DNA of 64,000 nt from Streptomyces solicavernae (GCF_029968095.1 NZ_JASCIR010000011.1:124001-188000), one strand, 5' to 3'. Shown: positions 52,823 to 63,894, counted from the stretch's first letter. The notes: generated by a model from the letters alone, not told the origin. Numbers and translations: made by a program.

Positions 52823-54484
52823 ACCCTCGGTCTCGACCCCGCCGCGGTCCGTGTCATCGCCGCCGCCGCCGCCGCCGCCGCCGACGTCGGCGGCGGCTTC
52901 GGGCAGAAGGGCATCCTCTACGTCGAGGAACTCCTGATCCCGCACGCCGCACGCCACCTCGGCCGGCCCGTGCTGTGGCGCGAGGACCGCAACGAGAACC
53001 TGACCGCCTCCTCGCACGCCCGCGAACAGGTCCACCGCATCGAACTAGCGGCGGACGCCGACGGCCGCCTCGTCGCCGTACGCGACCGGATCACCGTCAA
53101 TTTCGGCGCGTACAACATGACCGGCCTCGTCGTTCCGTACAACTCGCTGTGCCACCTGCTGGGGCCCTACCGCGTGCCGAACGTGGACATCGACGTCACC
53201 GGCGTCCTCACCAACACCACCTTCGCCACGCCCTACCGGGGGGCCGGCCGCCCGGAGGCGGTGTTCGCCATGGAACGGGCGATGGACCGGCTGGCCGCAG
53301 AGCTGGGCATCGAGCCCGAGGAACTGCGGGCCCGCAACCTGGTGCGGCCCGACGAGATGCCGTACGCGACGGGCCTGGTGGACCGCTCGGGCAAACCGCA
53401 GTCCTACGACTCCGGTGACTTCCCCGAACTGCTGCGGCGCGCCGTCGCCAGGGCCGGTGTCGAGCAGGTACGCGCCCGGCAGCGCGAGGGCGCCCGCGAC
53501 GGCAAGCACCTCGGCATCGGCTTCGCCATGTACATCGAGGCGACCGGCCTCGGACCGTTCGAGACCGCCCGCGTCGACATCGCCCCCAGCGGCCGGGTGC
53601 GTCTCGCCATCGGCGCCCCCTCCCAGGGACAGGGCCACCGCACGTCGATGACACAGATCGCGGCAGACGCCATCGGAGTGCCCCTCGATGTCATCGACGT
53701 CGTCGGCGGCGACACCGAGGCCACCCCGTTCGGCGTGGGCACCATCGCCAGCCGCGCCCTGGTCAACGCGGGCAACGCCACCCACCGGGCCGGCCGGCTC
53801 GTGCGCGAGAAGATCGTCGAGGCGGCGGCCCGCCGGCTCGGCATCCCGGCGGACCAGCTCGACCTGAGCGACGGCGTCGTCGCGACGAAGGAGCCGGGCG
53901 GAGCTTCGATGACCCTGGCCGAACCCGCCGGACGTGCCCCGCTGCCCGGCACACCCGAACCGACCGACGGCCGGCACGGCACCGAGCTCAGCGAGACCGT
54001 GCACTTCCGCCCGCCGGGCTTCGCCGTCGCGAGCGGAGCCCACGCGGCCGTCGTCGAGGTCGACGAGCACACCGGCGAAGTCGAGATCGTGCACTACGTC
54101 GTCGTCCACGACGCGGGCAACATCGTCAACCCGATGATCGCGGAAGGACAGGTCACTGGCGGCATCGCGCAGGGGATCGGCGGCGCTCTCTACGAGGAGA
54201 TGATCTACGGCCCCGACGGCCAGCCGCGCACCGGCACCTACATGGACTACCTGGTGCCCACGTCCTCCGAGATCCCGGACCTCGACATGGACGAGATCTT
54301 CACTCCCAGCCCCATGAACGACCTCGGAGTCAAGGGCCTCGGCGAAGGCGGTGCCATCGCCCCGCAGGCGGTGCTCGCCGGCGCCGTCGAGAACGCGCTG
54401 CGCTCATTCGGCGTGGTCGTACGCCGCGGCCCGCTCTCACCGGGCCGCGTCCGCGACCTGATCCGTACAGCTACCCGTACCTGA
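52769..54484 (+). CDS. CoxL/xanthine dehydrogenase-type molybdopterin subunit with IS-derived start
   Basis: 571-residue frame. The first ~15 residues (MESMGKKKPRPRRSF) are the head of an IS3 transposase OrfA. The remainder matches aerobic CO dehydrogenase/xanthine dehydrogenase large subunits from DVGGGFGQKGILYVEELL onward, with the form II-like active-site motif PYRGAGR, IGAPSQGQGHRTSMTQIAAD and GLGEGGAIAPQAVLAGA. About 200-240 N-terminal residues are missing compared with ~780 usual. Eight consecutive GCC codons (polyalanine) replace the residue normally before DVGGG. No medium (FAD) or small (2Fe-2S) subunit gene is nearby, so function is doubtful. Confidence 0.8.
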   Translation: MESMGKKKPRPRRSFAAHTLGLDPAAVRVIAAAAAAAADVGGGFGQKGILYVEELLIPHAARHLGRPVLWREDRNENLTASSHAREQVHRIELAADADGRLVAVRDRITVNFGAYNMTGLVVPYNSLCHLLGPYRVPNVDIDVTGVLTNTTFATPYRGAGRPEAVFAMERAMDRLAAELGIEPEELRARNLVRPDEMPYATGLVDRSGKPQSYDSGDFPELLRRAVARAGVEQVRARQREGARDGKHLGIGFAMYIEATGLGPFETARVDIAPSGRVRLAIGAPSQGQGHRTSMTQIAADAIGVPLDVIDVVGGDTEATPFGVGTIASRALVNAGNATHRAGRLVREKIVEAAARRLGIPADQLDLSDGVVATKEPGGASMTLAEPAGRAPLPGTPEPTDGRHGTELSETVHFRPPGFAVASGAHAAVVEVDEHTGEVEIVHYVVVHDAGNIVNPMIAEGQVTGGIAQGIGGALYEEMIYGPDGQPRTGTYMDYLVPTSSEIPDLDMDEIFTPSPMNDLGVKGLGEGGAIAPQAVLAGAVENALRSFGVVVRRGPLSPGRVRDLIRTATRT

Positions 54485-54558
54485 ACCGGCCCCGCGCTCC
54501 CAATGCCGCCCCCTCCCGAATCCGGTCCCGAGCCGGTCGGCCCCATGATTGGACATCC

Positions 54559-55203
54559 ATGCAGCTCGACCACTCCTTCACCGTCCCGACGGATCCCGGC
54601 GATGCCTGGAAGCTCTTCCAGGACCTCGGCCGGGCCGCGCCCTGCATGCCGGGAGCCGTCCTTGACACCCTCGACGGCGACTCCTTCACCGGCCGCGTCA
54701 AGGTCAAGGTCGGCGCGGTGCAGATGAGTTACCGGGGTGAGGGCACCGTCACCCGCGACGAGAGTGCCCGCTCGATGCACCTCAAGCTCAGCGGGAGCGA
54801 GACCCGCGGGGCAGGCACCGCGTCGGCCACGGTCACCGCGACGCTGACCACCGACCCGGCCGGCACCCGGGTGCGCGTGCGCACCGACCTCGACATCACG
54901 GGCCGTCCCGCGCAGTTCGGCCGGGGCATCATGACCGAGGTCGGCGAGCGCATCGTGCAGCAGTTCGCCACCCGCCTCGAGGAGCTGCTGCAGGACGCCG
55001 GGCCCGTTGCCGCAACACCTTCCGCGGCGGGCCCGGCGGGCCCGGCGGGTACGGCCCAGGGCCGGTCCTCGACCGAGCCGGAGCCGGTGGACCTCGGAGC
55101 GGCCGCGCTGCCGGTGCTGCTCAGGAAGACCGCCGCGCCCGCGGCAGCCGCGCTGCTCGCCATCGTGGTGATCCGGGTGCTGACGCGGCGCTCCCGCAGG
55201 TGA
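54559..55203 (+). CDS. CoxG-like SRPBCC protein with C-terminal membrane anchor
   Basis: 214-aa protein: CoxG/SRPBCC domain (residues 1-145; FTVPTDPGDAWKLFQDLGR, GRVKVKVGAVQMSYRGEG), a Pro/Ala linker, and a C-terminal helix AAALLAIVVIRVLTRRSRR that would anchor it at the membrane. CoxG proteins recruit CO dehydrogenase to the membrane and have recently been linked to quinone delivery. ATG 54559, 74 bp after the coxL-like gene, consistent with a cox-type operon reduced to these two genes. Confidence 0.85.
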   Translation: MQLDHSFTVPTDPGDAWKLFQDLGRAAPCMPGAVLDTLDGDSFTGRVKVKVGAVQMSYRGEGTVTRDESARSMHLKLSGSETRGAGTASATVTATLTTDPAGTRVRVRTDLDITGRPAQFGRGIMTEVGERIVQQFATRLEELLQDAGPVAATPSAAGPAGPAGTAQGRSSTEPEPVDLGAAALPVLLRKTAAPAAAALLAIVVIRVLTRRSRR

Positions 55204-55256
55204 GGGAGTCGGCGCGGCCGTCCCCGGCCCAGTCGATCGGCTGAGCGATAAGATTC

Positions 55257-55458
55257 TCAGTGCCGTGAGAAGCCAGAAGGCGTCGGCGGGAGCAGTACGG
55301 GGGAAGAGGATGGCTGCATCGAGGCCGGCAGACCGGGACGCCGCGGCCGGACTTGGGTGGGCTGCTCCCCACGGACGATGGCCAGAGCTTCGGCGACCGT
55401 CGGACGCGCGTCCGGGTCCTTGTCCAGCAGCCGGGTGATCGGTGATGGGAACACGGCC
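55257..55458 (-). pseudogene. Ser/Thr protein kinase C-terminal fragment
   Basis: Minus-strand residues PITRLLDKDPDARPTVAEAL are kinase subdomain XI, followed by a Pro-rich tail to TGA 55257. Upstream is replaced by IS30 DNA at about 55458. Confidence 0.65.
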
Positions 55459-55887
55459 CTCGGCGGGCCACGCTCGTCGAGCGCACCACCCGCTACACCG
55501 CCATCGTCGCGCTGCCGGACGGCATCAAGGCCGAGCAGGTACACACCTCACCCGAAGCCTCCTTGGCATCCCACCGCAGATGCGGCGGACGCTCACCTGT
55601 GACCGGGGCCGCGAGATGGCCGAGCACCAGGCCATCACGGCCGAGACCGCATGCCGATCTACCTCTGCAAACCACGCAGCCCCTGGCAGCGGGGCACCAA
55701 CGAGAACGCCAACCGCCTGCTACGGCAGTACCTGCCCAAGGGCGCGGATCTCCGCACGTTCAGCCAGGCCGACCTCGACGCCATCGCCCACGAGCTCAAC
55801 CACCGTCCCCGCAAAGTCCATGGCTACCGCACTCTGGCAGAGGTCTACGCTGACCTCCTGAACAGCGTTGATGCGCTGACCACTTGA
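55459..55887 (+). mobile_element. IS30 family transposase remnant
   Basis: Fragments in different frames: LVERTTRYTAIVALPDGIKA, PPQMRRTLTCDRGREMAEH, then in one frame from 55651 CKPRSPWQRGTNENANRLLR and RPRKVHGYRTLAEVYADLL to TGA 55887. This is the C-terminal catalytic part of an IS30 transposase with at least two frameshifts and no 5' half. Confidence 0.8.
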
Positions 55888-55931
55888 GCTCGCCCTGGTT
55901 TATTGAAGATGTGCCGCATGTCGAGTGCGGG

Positions 55932-56732
55932 TCAGCCGAGGCGGATGCCCAGCATGGAGATGGATCCGCCGTCGAATCCGTCGATGGGGAAGGTGACAGG
56001 GTCGTCGCCTGTGCAGGCGGCCAGGACGTAGAGCAGCGGCAGGTAGTGCTCCGGGGTAGGGACGGCCAGCGCGGCGTCCGCGCCGCCCTGTTCGTAGGCA
56101 GCGATGTCGTCGAACCTGCCCGCGGTGATCAGCTCCCGTAGCCGGGTGTCGAAGCGGACGGCCCAGTCGAACGGTTCGACCGGATGCCGGCCCCATGCAT
56201 AGGTGTGCAGGTTGTGCACGACATTGCCGGATCCGAGGATGAGGATCCCGTCCTCGCGCAGTGGGCGCAGGCGGCGGGCGAGGTCGTAGTGCTGGGCCGG
56301 GGTGAGGGTTTCGTCGATGCCCAGCTGGACTACGGGGATGTCGGCGTCCGGGTACATGTGGATGAGTACGGACCAGGTGCCGTGGTCGAGTCCCCACTGG
56401 GTGTCGAGTTCGATGGGGGTGGGTGCCAGCAGCTCGCAGACCCGGGCTGCGAAGTCGGGTGAGCCGGGGGCCGGATAGTCGACGTTGAACAGGGCTGGAG
56501 GGAAGCCTCCGAAGTCGTGGATGGTCGCGGGGCGCTCTTCGGCCGTGACCCGGCCGCCGGGTACGTACCAGTGCGCCGAGACCGACAGGATCGCCCGCGG
56601 CCGCGGGATGGAGTCGGCCAGCTCCCGCCACGCGGCGGTGTAGGTGTTGTCCTCGATGGCGTTCATCGGGTTGCCGTGGCCGATGAAGACCGCCGGCATC
56701 CGTACGGTCTGGTCTCCGGCGGAACTCGCCAT
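55932..56732 (-). CDS. ygiD: 4,5-DOPA dioxygenase extradiol-like protein
   Basis: 266-aa LigB-superfamily dioxygenase of the DODA/YgiD type. Metal and active-site motifs: VFIGHGNPMNAIEDN near residue 16, LSVSAHWYVPGGR, ATIHDFGGFP, WGLDHGTWSVLIHMYPDAD near residue 115, and GSGNVVHNLHTY near residue 170. ATG 56732. Its position between transposase debris and a broken transport gene gives no clue to the physiological catechol. It is a different branch from MhpB in the same window. Confidence 0.88.
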   Translation of the reverse strand: MASSAGDQTVRMPAVFIGHGNPMNAIEDNTYTAAWRELADSIPRPRAILSVSAHWYVPGGRVTAEERPATIHDFGGFPPALFNVDYPAPGSPDFAARVCELLAPTPIELDTQWGLDHGTWSVLIHMYPDADIPVVQLGIDETLTPAQHYDLARRLRPLREDGILILGSGNVVHNLHTYAWGRHPVEPFDWAVRFDTRLRELITAGRFDDIAAYEQGGADAALAVPTPEHYLPLLYVLAACTGDDPVTFPIDGFDGGSISMLGIRLG

Positions 56733-56864
56733 CTCATCCTCTTCCGTGCTACCGGTTCAGCGGTCCGTCGGGCGGGTCTGGGGAACAAGCCCGGCGGACC
56801 GGAGCTCATCGATGAGTCCGGCCCGGCGGCCGGGGAGGGCAGCTGCGGTGCGGCCGTCGACGTC

Positions 56865-57871
56865 TCAGTGCCAGCTGCGGTCGACGCCGGTGGGGTTGTC
56901 GCCCTGGACGGGGCCGATGAAGTCCTCCATGATGCCGCGCAGTCGCTCGACGCGGGCGCGGTCGAGCATGAACTCGCGGAATCCGCGCGGGTCGGTATTC
57001 CCGTACTGGTCGATCGGCTTCCAGCCGGGGATCTGCACGTCCCGGCGGGTCGGCCACTGGGCCGATGCCTGCTGGGCCTGCTGCGAGAGCCGGTAGCTCA
57101 TGTACAGCTTCGCCGCGGCGGGGTGCGGTGCGTCCTTGAGGATCGCTCCGGTCTGATACCACGCCTGGAAGAAGTCCTCCTTGGGCAGGATGAACCTCAT
57201 CGAGTCACCCGCGGGCGGGTTGAGGTAGTAGAACGAGGTGAACGTCGCCGCCCGCTCACCCGAACCGATGACCGCCAGCGGCGTCGCGGTCCCGCGCACC
57301 CACATCGGGTTCTGCGCCAGCAGCTTCTCCAGCCAGCCGTAACCGTGCTTGGCGATGATCTGCTCGAACTGGAACAGGACGGCGTCGTCGTCGTGCGGAT
57401 ACGTCAGCACGATGCGGTCCTTCAACTCCGGGCGCAGGTAGTCCGTCGCCTCCCGCGGGCCCTGCTCCTCCGGGATGACCTTGGTGTCGACGACGTTGGA
57501 GAACGCGAAGACGAACAGGGCGTAGTAGGCGCCGTCGGGGTCCACGAAGTCCGGGTCGACCTCGTCGAGGCCGTCGGGCCGGTACGGCTGAAGCAGGCCG
57601 TGCTGCTTCCAGTACGGGAAGTCGTTGACAGTCTGCACATGCACCACGTCCACACGGTTGTCCCCGCGGATGCGCTGCGCGTCGATCCGCGCGTTGTGGT
57701 ACTTGCTCAGGTCGACGGTGACCTCGATGTCGATGTCAGGGAACATCTCGCTGAAGCCGGCCGTATACATCTGGGCCTGCTCGGGAGCATCCCCTCCGCG
57801 TACACGACCAGCCCGCCGCCCTCGACCCTGGCCTGCCCGTACAGCTCCTGCATCCGTGGGTCGGTGCCCAT
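56865..57871 (-). pseudogene. ABC-type solute-binding protein with frameshift and no signal peptide
   Basis: ATG 57871 starts MGTDPRMQELYGQARVEGG, then LVVYAEG. At about 57795 the frame shifts by one base: the natural continuation GGDAPEQAQMYTAGFSEMFP lies in the frame that runs to TGA 56865 (DNRVDVVHVQTVNDFPYWKQ, SFYYLNPPAGDSMRFILPK, YGNTDPRGFREFMLDR). This is a type 2 periplasmic binding fold like iron or polyamine binders. Unusually, no export signal precedes it. No permease or ATPase genes adjoin. May be a real decay or a base-call error. Confidence 0.75.
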
Positions 57872-59647
<1,776 letters not shown>

Positions 59648-59660
59648 GAGCTTTTTGTAT

Positions 59661-59718
59661 CCCGTGGGGCCTGCCGCGGACGCACCGACAACGGGGCGTC
59701 CGCGGCAGGCCCCACGGG
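59661..59718. terminator. Bidirectional terminator
   Basis: 23-bp perfect stem: arms 59661-59683 and 59696-59718 (starts CCCGTGGGGCC), loop ACCGACAACGGG. CTTTTT precedes it, giving a U-tract for minus-strand transcripts. It lies between convergent cstR and tauE-like genes. Confidence 0.85.
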
Positions 59719-59722
59719 TGCT

Positions 59723-60466
59723 TCACAGCAGGACGCCGGTCGCCATCACGGCGGCCACGGTCAGCAGCAGAGTGCTGAAGACCCGCTGCAGGATGGCGGG
59801 CTGGACCTTCGCAGACAGCCGCTTGCCGTCCCAGGCTCCCAGGACCGCCGTCGCGATGAACGGCATGATCAGGGCCCAGTCCAGGCTGACCTGGGTGGAC
59901 GCGCGGGCCGCGAGGGCGACCAGGGCGTTGGCGATGATGACCAGCAGGCTGGTGCCGACGGCCGCGCTCATCGGTACCGCCAGCGCCGCCACCAGGGCGG
60001 GGACGGTGAGGAAGCCGCCGCCGACCCCGAGGAACCCGGTCATTGCGCCCAGTGCGGCCCCCGCCCCCGCTGCGCGGGGCGCCGCGACCGTCGCACCCTC
60101 GGACGGTGTCCGCTGACGCAGCATGCGCAGCCCGGCGAGCACGGCGAGGGCGGCGAAGGCCAGGGTCAGCACGGCGGCGGGAATGTGTGCGGACAGCAGG
60201 CCGGCCGCCGCGGCGGGCAGCAGCCCGGCCGCGGCGAACAGCAGGCCGGCCCGCCAGCGCACCGTTCCCGCCCGGGCGTGAGCCAGCAGTGCGGTGAGCG
60301 AGGTGACGATCACGATGATCAGGCTGGCGGTGGTGGCCTCGGCCGGGCTGAAGCCGAGCAGGTAGATCAGGGCGGGGACGGTCAGGATGCTGCCGCCCGC
60401 CCCGAGTGAGCCCAGGGCGAGACCGACCAGCGCCCCGGCGAGCAGGGCGAGAACGAACGCGGTCAT
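59723..60466 (-). CDS. TauE/SafE family sulfite/sulfur-anion exporter
   Basis: 247-aa membrane protein, about eight helices. GSLGAGGSILTVPALIYLLG near residue 19 and its repeat GFLGVGGGFLTVPALVAAL near residue 145 are the two duplicated TauE motifs. ATG 60466 overlaps the upstream rhodanese stop by four bases, so the two are translated together. In Cst-type clusters TauE exports sulfite or thiosulfate made from persulfide. Confidence 0.88.
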   Translation of the reverse strand: MTAFVLALLAGALVGLALGSLGAGGSILTVPALIYLLGFSPAEATTASLIIVIVTSLTALLAHARAGTVRWRAGLLFAAAGLLPAAAAGLLSAHIPAAVLTLAFAALAVLAGLRMLRQRTPSEGATVAAPRAAGAGAALGAMTGFLGVGGGFLTVPALVAALAVPMSAAVGTSLLVIIANALVALAARASTQVSLDWALIMPFIATAVLGAWDGKRLSAKVQPAILQRVFSTLLLTVAAVMATGVLL

Positions 60467-60822
60467 ATGACGGTCCCCACCGCCCCATGCGCGTCCTGGA
60501 CGGGCAGGCCCAGATCGGCCCAGGCGCACATCCCGCCGGTGACGTCGACCGCCGCGACACCGCGCTCGGCGAGCAGGTGCGCGGCCTGCTGGGAGCGGTT
60601 CCCGGAGCGGCAGATCAGCACCAGGCCACGGCCGTCCTCGCGGCCGGGCAGGCCCGGCCTCTCGGCCAGCCGCGACAGCGGCAAGAACAGGGCACCGGGC
60701 GCGTGACCGGCCCGGAACTCGTTCTCCTCACGGACGTCGGCGAGCAGTGCGGAGCCGTCCTCGACGGCGCGGTGGGCCTGCGCTGGTGTGATGCGGCCGC
60801 GGCCGCTCTGGGGCAAGAGCAT
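60463..60822 (-). CDS. Single-domain rhodanese
   Basis: 119-aa sulfurtransferase. ALLADVREENEFRAGHAPGA near residue 26 and active-site loop LICRSGNRSQQAA with the catalytic cysteine near residue 71. ATG 60822. Coupled to the TauE-like gene and 68 bp downstream of the persulfide dioxygenase gene on the same strand, with a hairpin between. Likely passes sulfane sulfur between the persulfide dioxygenase and acceptors. Confidence 0.88.
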   Translation of the reverse strand: MLLPQSGRGRITPAQAHRAVEDGSALLADVREENEFRAGHAPGALFLPLSRLAERPGLPGREDGRGLVLICRSGNRSQQAAHLLAERGVAAVDVTGGMCAWADLGLPVQDAHGAVGTVI

Positions 60823-60841
60823 GATGCTTCCTCTGGCGCCT

Positions 60842-60881
60842 CTGACCCCCTGGGCCGGCCGTGAGTGGCCGGCGGGGTCAG
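60842..60881. terminator. Hairpin after the persulfide dioxygenase gene
   Basis: CTGACCCC...GGGGTCAG enclosing GGCCGGCC/GGCCGGC arms, 10 bp past the stop codon on the minus strand. Probably a partial terminator within the operon. Confidence 0.6.
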
Positions 60882-60890
60882 GTGGTGCGG

Positions 60891-62264
60891 TCAGTGCTGG
60901 GCGAGCGTGACGAGGGTGAGGCCGGCGTCGGCGGCCGCGGCGTAGCCGTCATCGACGGCGACGACGTCACGTCCGTTGGCGTCCAGGACGGAGGCGGCGA
61001 TCGCCGCGCGCATGCCGCCCGCGCAGTGCACCCACACGGTCCCGGCGGGCACCTCCTCAAGCCGCTGGTGGACCTGGTGGATCGGGATGTGCACGCTGCC
61101 CTCGATCCAGCCCTGGGACCGCTCGCCGTCCCGGCGGACGTCCAGCACCACTAGCTCCTCGCCCCGCTCACGCGCGGCGGCCAGGTCGGCGAACGTCGCC
61201 CGCGGGAACGAGGCAAGGGGTGCCCCGTCGCCGGTCCAGTCGTCCGGAGAGCCGACGGCCGCGGCGGCCGGGCGGTCGATGCCCACCCGGGCAAGCTCAC
61301 GCTGGGCACGGGTGATGTCCTCGTAACTCTCCGCGAGCAGGGTGACCGGCTTGCCCCACGGGATCATCCACGCCAGGTAGGTGGCCGGCTGCCCATCGAC
61401 CTCGAAGTTGAACGAACCCGCCACATGGCCTTCCGAGAACGCCACCCGGCTGCGCAAGTCGACGACCCACTCCCCGGCCGTCAGGCGGCGGGCGATCTCC
61501 CCGACGTCCGCACGCTCCGGTGCGGTCAGGTCCACCGGGGTGGGGCCTGCGGCGTTGGCCGGGCCCATGTGCGCGTAGTAGGCCGGAACGTCGTCCAGAC
61601 CGGCCAGCAGCTCCTCGACGAACGTATACACGTCCTTAAGCAGCGCCGGGTTGGACGTCTTCTCCGTACCGATGGTGCTGTGGTCGCCGTCGGCCTGGCT
61701 GGCGGAGCAGAAACTGCCGAACCCGTGTGTCGGCATCACCGCCACATCGTCGGCCAGCTCGACGGCGAGCCGGTGCGCGGAGGCGTGCTGGGCTCGGGCC
61801 AGCTGCTCGGTGAGCCGCGGCTCCACCAGATCGGGGCGGCCCACGCTGCCGATCAGCAGCGAGCCGCCGGTGAACGCGGCGACCGGTCGCCCGGCCTCCT
61901 CCAGTACGTAGGAGGTGTGGTGCGGGGTGTGACCTGGGGTGGCCACGGCCCGCAGGACCAGGCCCTCGTCGATCTCCTCGACATCGCCGTCGGCCACCGC
62001 GACCCGTGCGTACGCCACCGACGCCCCGGCGGGCACCAGGTAGCGCGCGCCGGTCAGCCGGGCCAGCTCCAGGCCACCGGTGACGTAGTCGTTGTGCACG
62101 TGCGTCTCCGCGACGGCCGCGATCCTGACCCCGCGCCGGGCCGCTGCCGCGATCACCCGGTCGATGTCCCGCGGCGGATCAACAACCACCGCCGCCCGGG
62201 CCCCGCCCGCCAGATAGCTGCGGTTGCCCAGACCTTGGATCTCAAGGATGTCGGCAAAGAACAC
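60891..62264 (-). CDS. cstB: Persulfide dioxygenase-rhodanese fusion (CstB-like)
   Basis: 457-aa enzyme: N-terminal ETHE1-type metallo-hydrolase domain (AETHVHNDYVTGG near residue 52, ATPGHTPHHTSYVL near residue 106, MPTHGFGSFCSAS) that oxidises glutathione- or bacillithiol-like persulfides with iron, then a degenerate rhodanese domain, then an active rhodanese domain with cysteine in VHCAGGMRAAIAA near residue 418. Same three-part layout as S. aureus CstB. GTG 62264 with GGGAGAG upstream. Two operator-like dyads lie 26-76 bp upstream. It makes sulfite or thiosulfate, which the TauE-like protein could export. Confidence 0.88.
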   Translation of the reverse strand: MFFADILEIQGLGNRSYLAGGARAAVVVDPPRDIDRVIAAAARRGVRIAAVAETHVHNDYVTGGLELARLTGARYLVPAGASVAYARVAVADGDVEEIDEGLVLRAVATPGHTPHHTSYVLEEAGRPVAAFTGGSLLIGSVGRPDLVEPRLTEQLARAQHASAHRLAVELADDVAVMPTHGFGSFCSASQADGDHSTIGTEKTSNPALLKDVYTFVEELLAGLDDVPAYYAHMGPANAAGPTPVDLTAPERADVGEIARRLTAGEWVVDLRSRVAFSEGHVAGSFNFEVDGQPATYLAWMIPWGKPVTLLAESYEDITRAQRELARVGIDRPAAAAVGSPDDWTGDGAPLASFPRATFADLAAARERGEELVVLDVRRDGERSQGWIEGSVHIPIHQVHQRLEEVPAGTVWVHCAGGMRAAIAASVLDANGRDVVAVDDGYAAAADAGLTLVTLAQH

Positions 62265-62289
62265 GGCACACTCTCCCTCACGGCACAAT

Positions 62290-62340
62290 TACCCCCCGGG
62301 GTATCTCAATCACCGTAACAGAGATACCTGGGGGGGTATC
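62290..62340. promoter_or_regulatory. Two CstR-type operators before cstB
   Basis: TACCCCCCGGGGTA (62290-62303) and GATACC...GGTATC (62323-62340) are G/C-tract dyads like the one at 59339. The 33-bp spacing is about three helical turns. Confidence 0.75.
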
Positions 62341-62789
62341 TAGGGAGGTGTGCGACGGTCGCTACGCTCACGAAGGTGCCCCGGCTCGCGAAGCTCCTGC
62401 GGGAGCCGACCCCGGCCGACCGGGTCCAGGGCAGCCGTGCCCCGGCACCCCGGCGCGCCCGCACCAGCCGACGCGGACACCCCGGGCGCGGACATCTGTA
62501 TCGGCTACGCCCGATAACTAAGCGTTGTCCCGTAAATGATCTACGGCGTGTTCGTTGACCTGCCTGCTTCTTCGTCAGCCGGCGAGGGCGAGGTTGTGCA
62601 GGCGGGCGATGCCGAGCATGGCGTGGTGGACGCCGTCGCCCTAGGCGGCGTCTCGGGTCTCTGATAGCTTTCCCATCGTCTTGGTTCTGCCAGATGGAGA
62701 CGAGCGCGTCGTGCCAGCCGTGCATGGCAATCAGCAGGTCGCGATAGAGCGCACGCTTGTCGTCCAACCAGCGCACGCGTTCCTCGTAG
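62341..62789. other. Mosaic of decayed fragments left of the IS3 element
   Basis: Minus-strand frames read VRWLDDKRALYRDLLIAMHG and WHDALVSIWQNQDDGK near 62680-62785, and DGVHHAMLGIARLHNLALAG near 62580-62640, possibly a transposase tail. No intact gene. Confidence 0.45.
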
Positions 62790-62861
62790 GTTTGAGGTTC
62801 CCCCGAGATGCGGAGCGTGTTGACAGAGGGTCAGATGGGACTCATGAGAGGAACATCGACT

Positions 62862-63182
62862 ATGGCCGCCCCCAGAAAGTACTCGCTGGAGTTGCGTGAG
62901 CGTGCGGTACGGATGTACCGAACCTCCGACCCGAAGCCGCAGATCAAGAAGCTGGCCGTCGACTTCGGTGTGCATCCCGAGGCCCTGCGCGGCTGGATCC
63001 GGCAGGCCGAGGCGGATGCCGGCGAGCGCGACGACCGTCTCACCACCGACGAGCGGGCCGAGCTCGCGGCGCTGCGCAAGGAGAACGCCCAGCTCAAGCG
63101 GGCGAACGACGTCCTGCGGACGGCCTCGGCTTTTTCGCGGCGCAACTCGACCCGACCCGGCCCAGGTGACGGCGCTCGTTGA
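62862..63182 (+). CDS. IS3 transposase OrfA
   Basis: 106-codon frame from ATG 62862. HTH of the IS3/IS911 type (KYSLELRERAVRMYRTSDPK, then DFGVHPEALRGWIRQAEAD) followed by a leucine zipper (LAALRKENAQLKRANDVLRT). At the SAFF-type slip region (GGCTTTTTCGCGG near 63127) a programmed -1 shift would join it to OrfB in the family. OrfB is damaged here, so only OrfA could be made. Confidence 0.85.
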   Translation: MAAPRKYSLELRERAVRMYRTSDPKPQIKKLAVDFGVHPEALRGWIRQAEADAGERDDRLTTDERAELAALRKENAQLKRANDVLRTASAFSRRNSTRPGPGDGAR

Positions 63183-63730
63183 CGAGCATCCCCGCCTGGG
63201 AGTCGAGTGCGTCCTGCGGGAACTGCACATCGCTTCCTCCACCTACTACCGCTGGCGCCGTGCGGAGAAGGAGCCGTGCGAACGGCGGCGCCGCGACGTC
63301 GAGCTGACTGAGCGGATCAAGGAGATCCACGCTGGAGTACGCGCTCGCGTCCCGCGAGGTCGAGCCCGGCAAGCTCACCCACCACGCCGACCACGGCTGT
63401 CAGTAGACATCCATCAAGCTCACAACTCGGCTGATGCGAGCCGGAGTTGAGGCATCCATGGGCTCCGTCGGAGACTCGTACGACAATGCCCTCGCGGAGA
63501 ACCTCTGGATGCTCATCAAAACCGAATGCATCCGCGGGCGCACCTTCACCACGAGGTCCGAGGCCAACCTCGCGCTCTTCGAATACATCGACGGCTTCTA
63601 CAACTCCCGCCGCATCCAGGACCGGCTCGGCTTCCTCAGCCCGATCGAGTTCGAGGAGAAGCACTACGCCGAGCAGGCGACGGCCGAACCAACGAATCGG
63701 AACACCCGTCAACCCCTGCTGACCAGCTGA
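63125..63730 (+). pseudogene. IS3 transposase OrfB, internally deleted
   Basis: N-terminal part LVDEHPRLGVECVLRELHIA, then STYYRWRRAEKEP, breaks off after RIKEIHAGV near 63340. C-terminal part (GCQYTSIKLTTRLMRAG, GSVGDSYDNALAENLWMLIK, EYIDGFYNSRRIQDRLGF) ends at TGA 63730. The central catalytic core with the first Asp of DDE is missing, so the element cannot move by itself. Confidence 0.85.
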
Positions 63731-63764
63731 TCAGCACCTCCCGCACGCCGGGGGAACCTCAAAC

Positions 63765-63873
63765 GAGCGGACCGTACGTTCCTGGTCTTCGCCTGCTCGT
63801 CGGGCCGCAGCAACGGCAGACCGTCAACGAGCTGGAGCCGGGCAGACCCCGGCGCGAGACCATCCCCGCCCAT
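63765..63873 (-). pseudogene. Start of a probable site-specific integrase, cut by IS3
   Basis: ATG 63873 (GAGGACC upstream) begins 36 codons, including SARLQLVDGLPLLRPDEQ, a sequence I associate with the N-terminal SAM-like arm of actinobacterial tyrosine recombinases. The frame ends at the IS3 right repeat. No continuation was recognised left of the element, so more than a simple insertion has happened. The match is from memory on a short stretch. Confidence 0.4.
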
Positions 63874-63894
63874 CGGTCCTCACTCTCTGTCCAT

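Larger units (their letters stand above)
62790..63764 (+). mobile_element. IS3 family element with internal deletion
   Basis: 975-bp element bounded by perfect 15-bp inverted repeats: GTTTGAGGTTCCCCC at 62790-62804 and GGGGGAACCTCAAAC at 63750-63764. It contains orfA and a broken orfB. Shorter than the 1.2-1.5 kb usual for the family. No clear target duplication. It interrupts a probable integrase gene on the minus strand. Confidence 0.85.
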
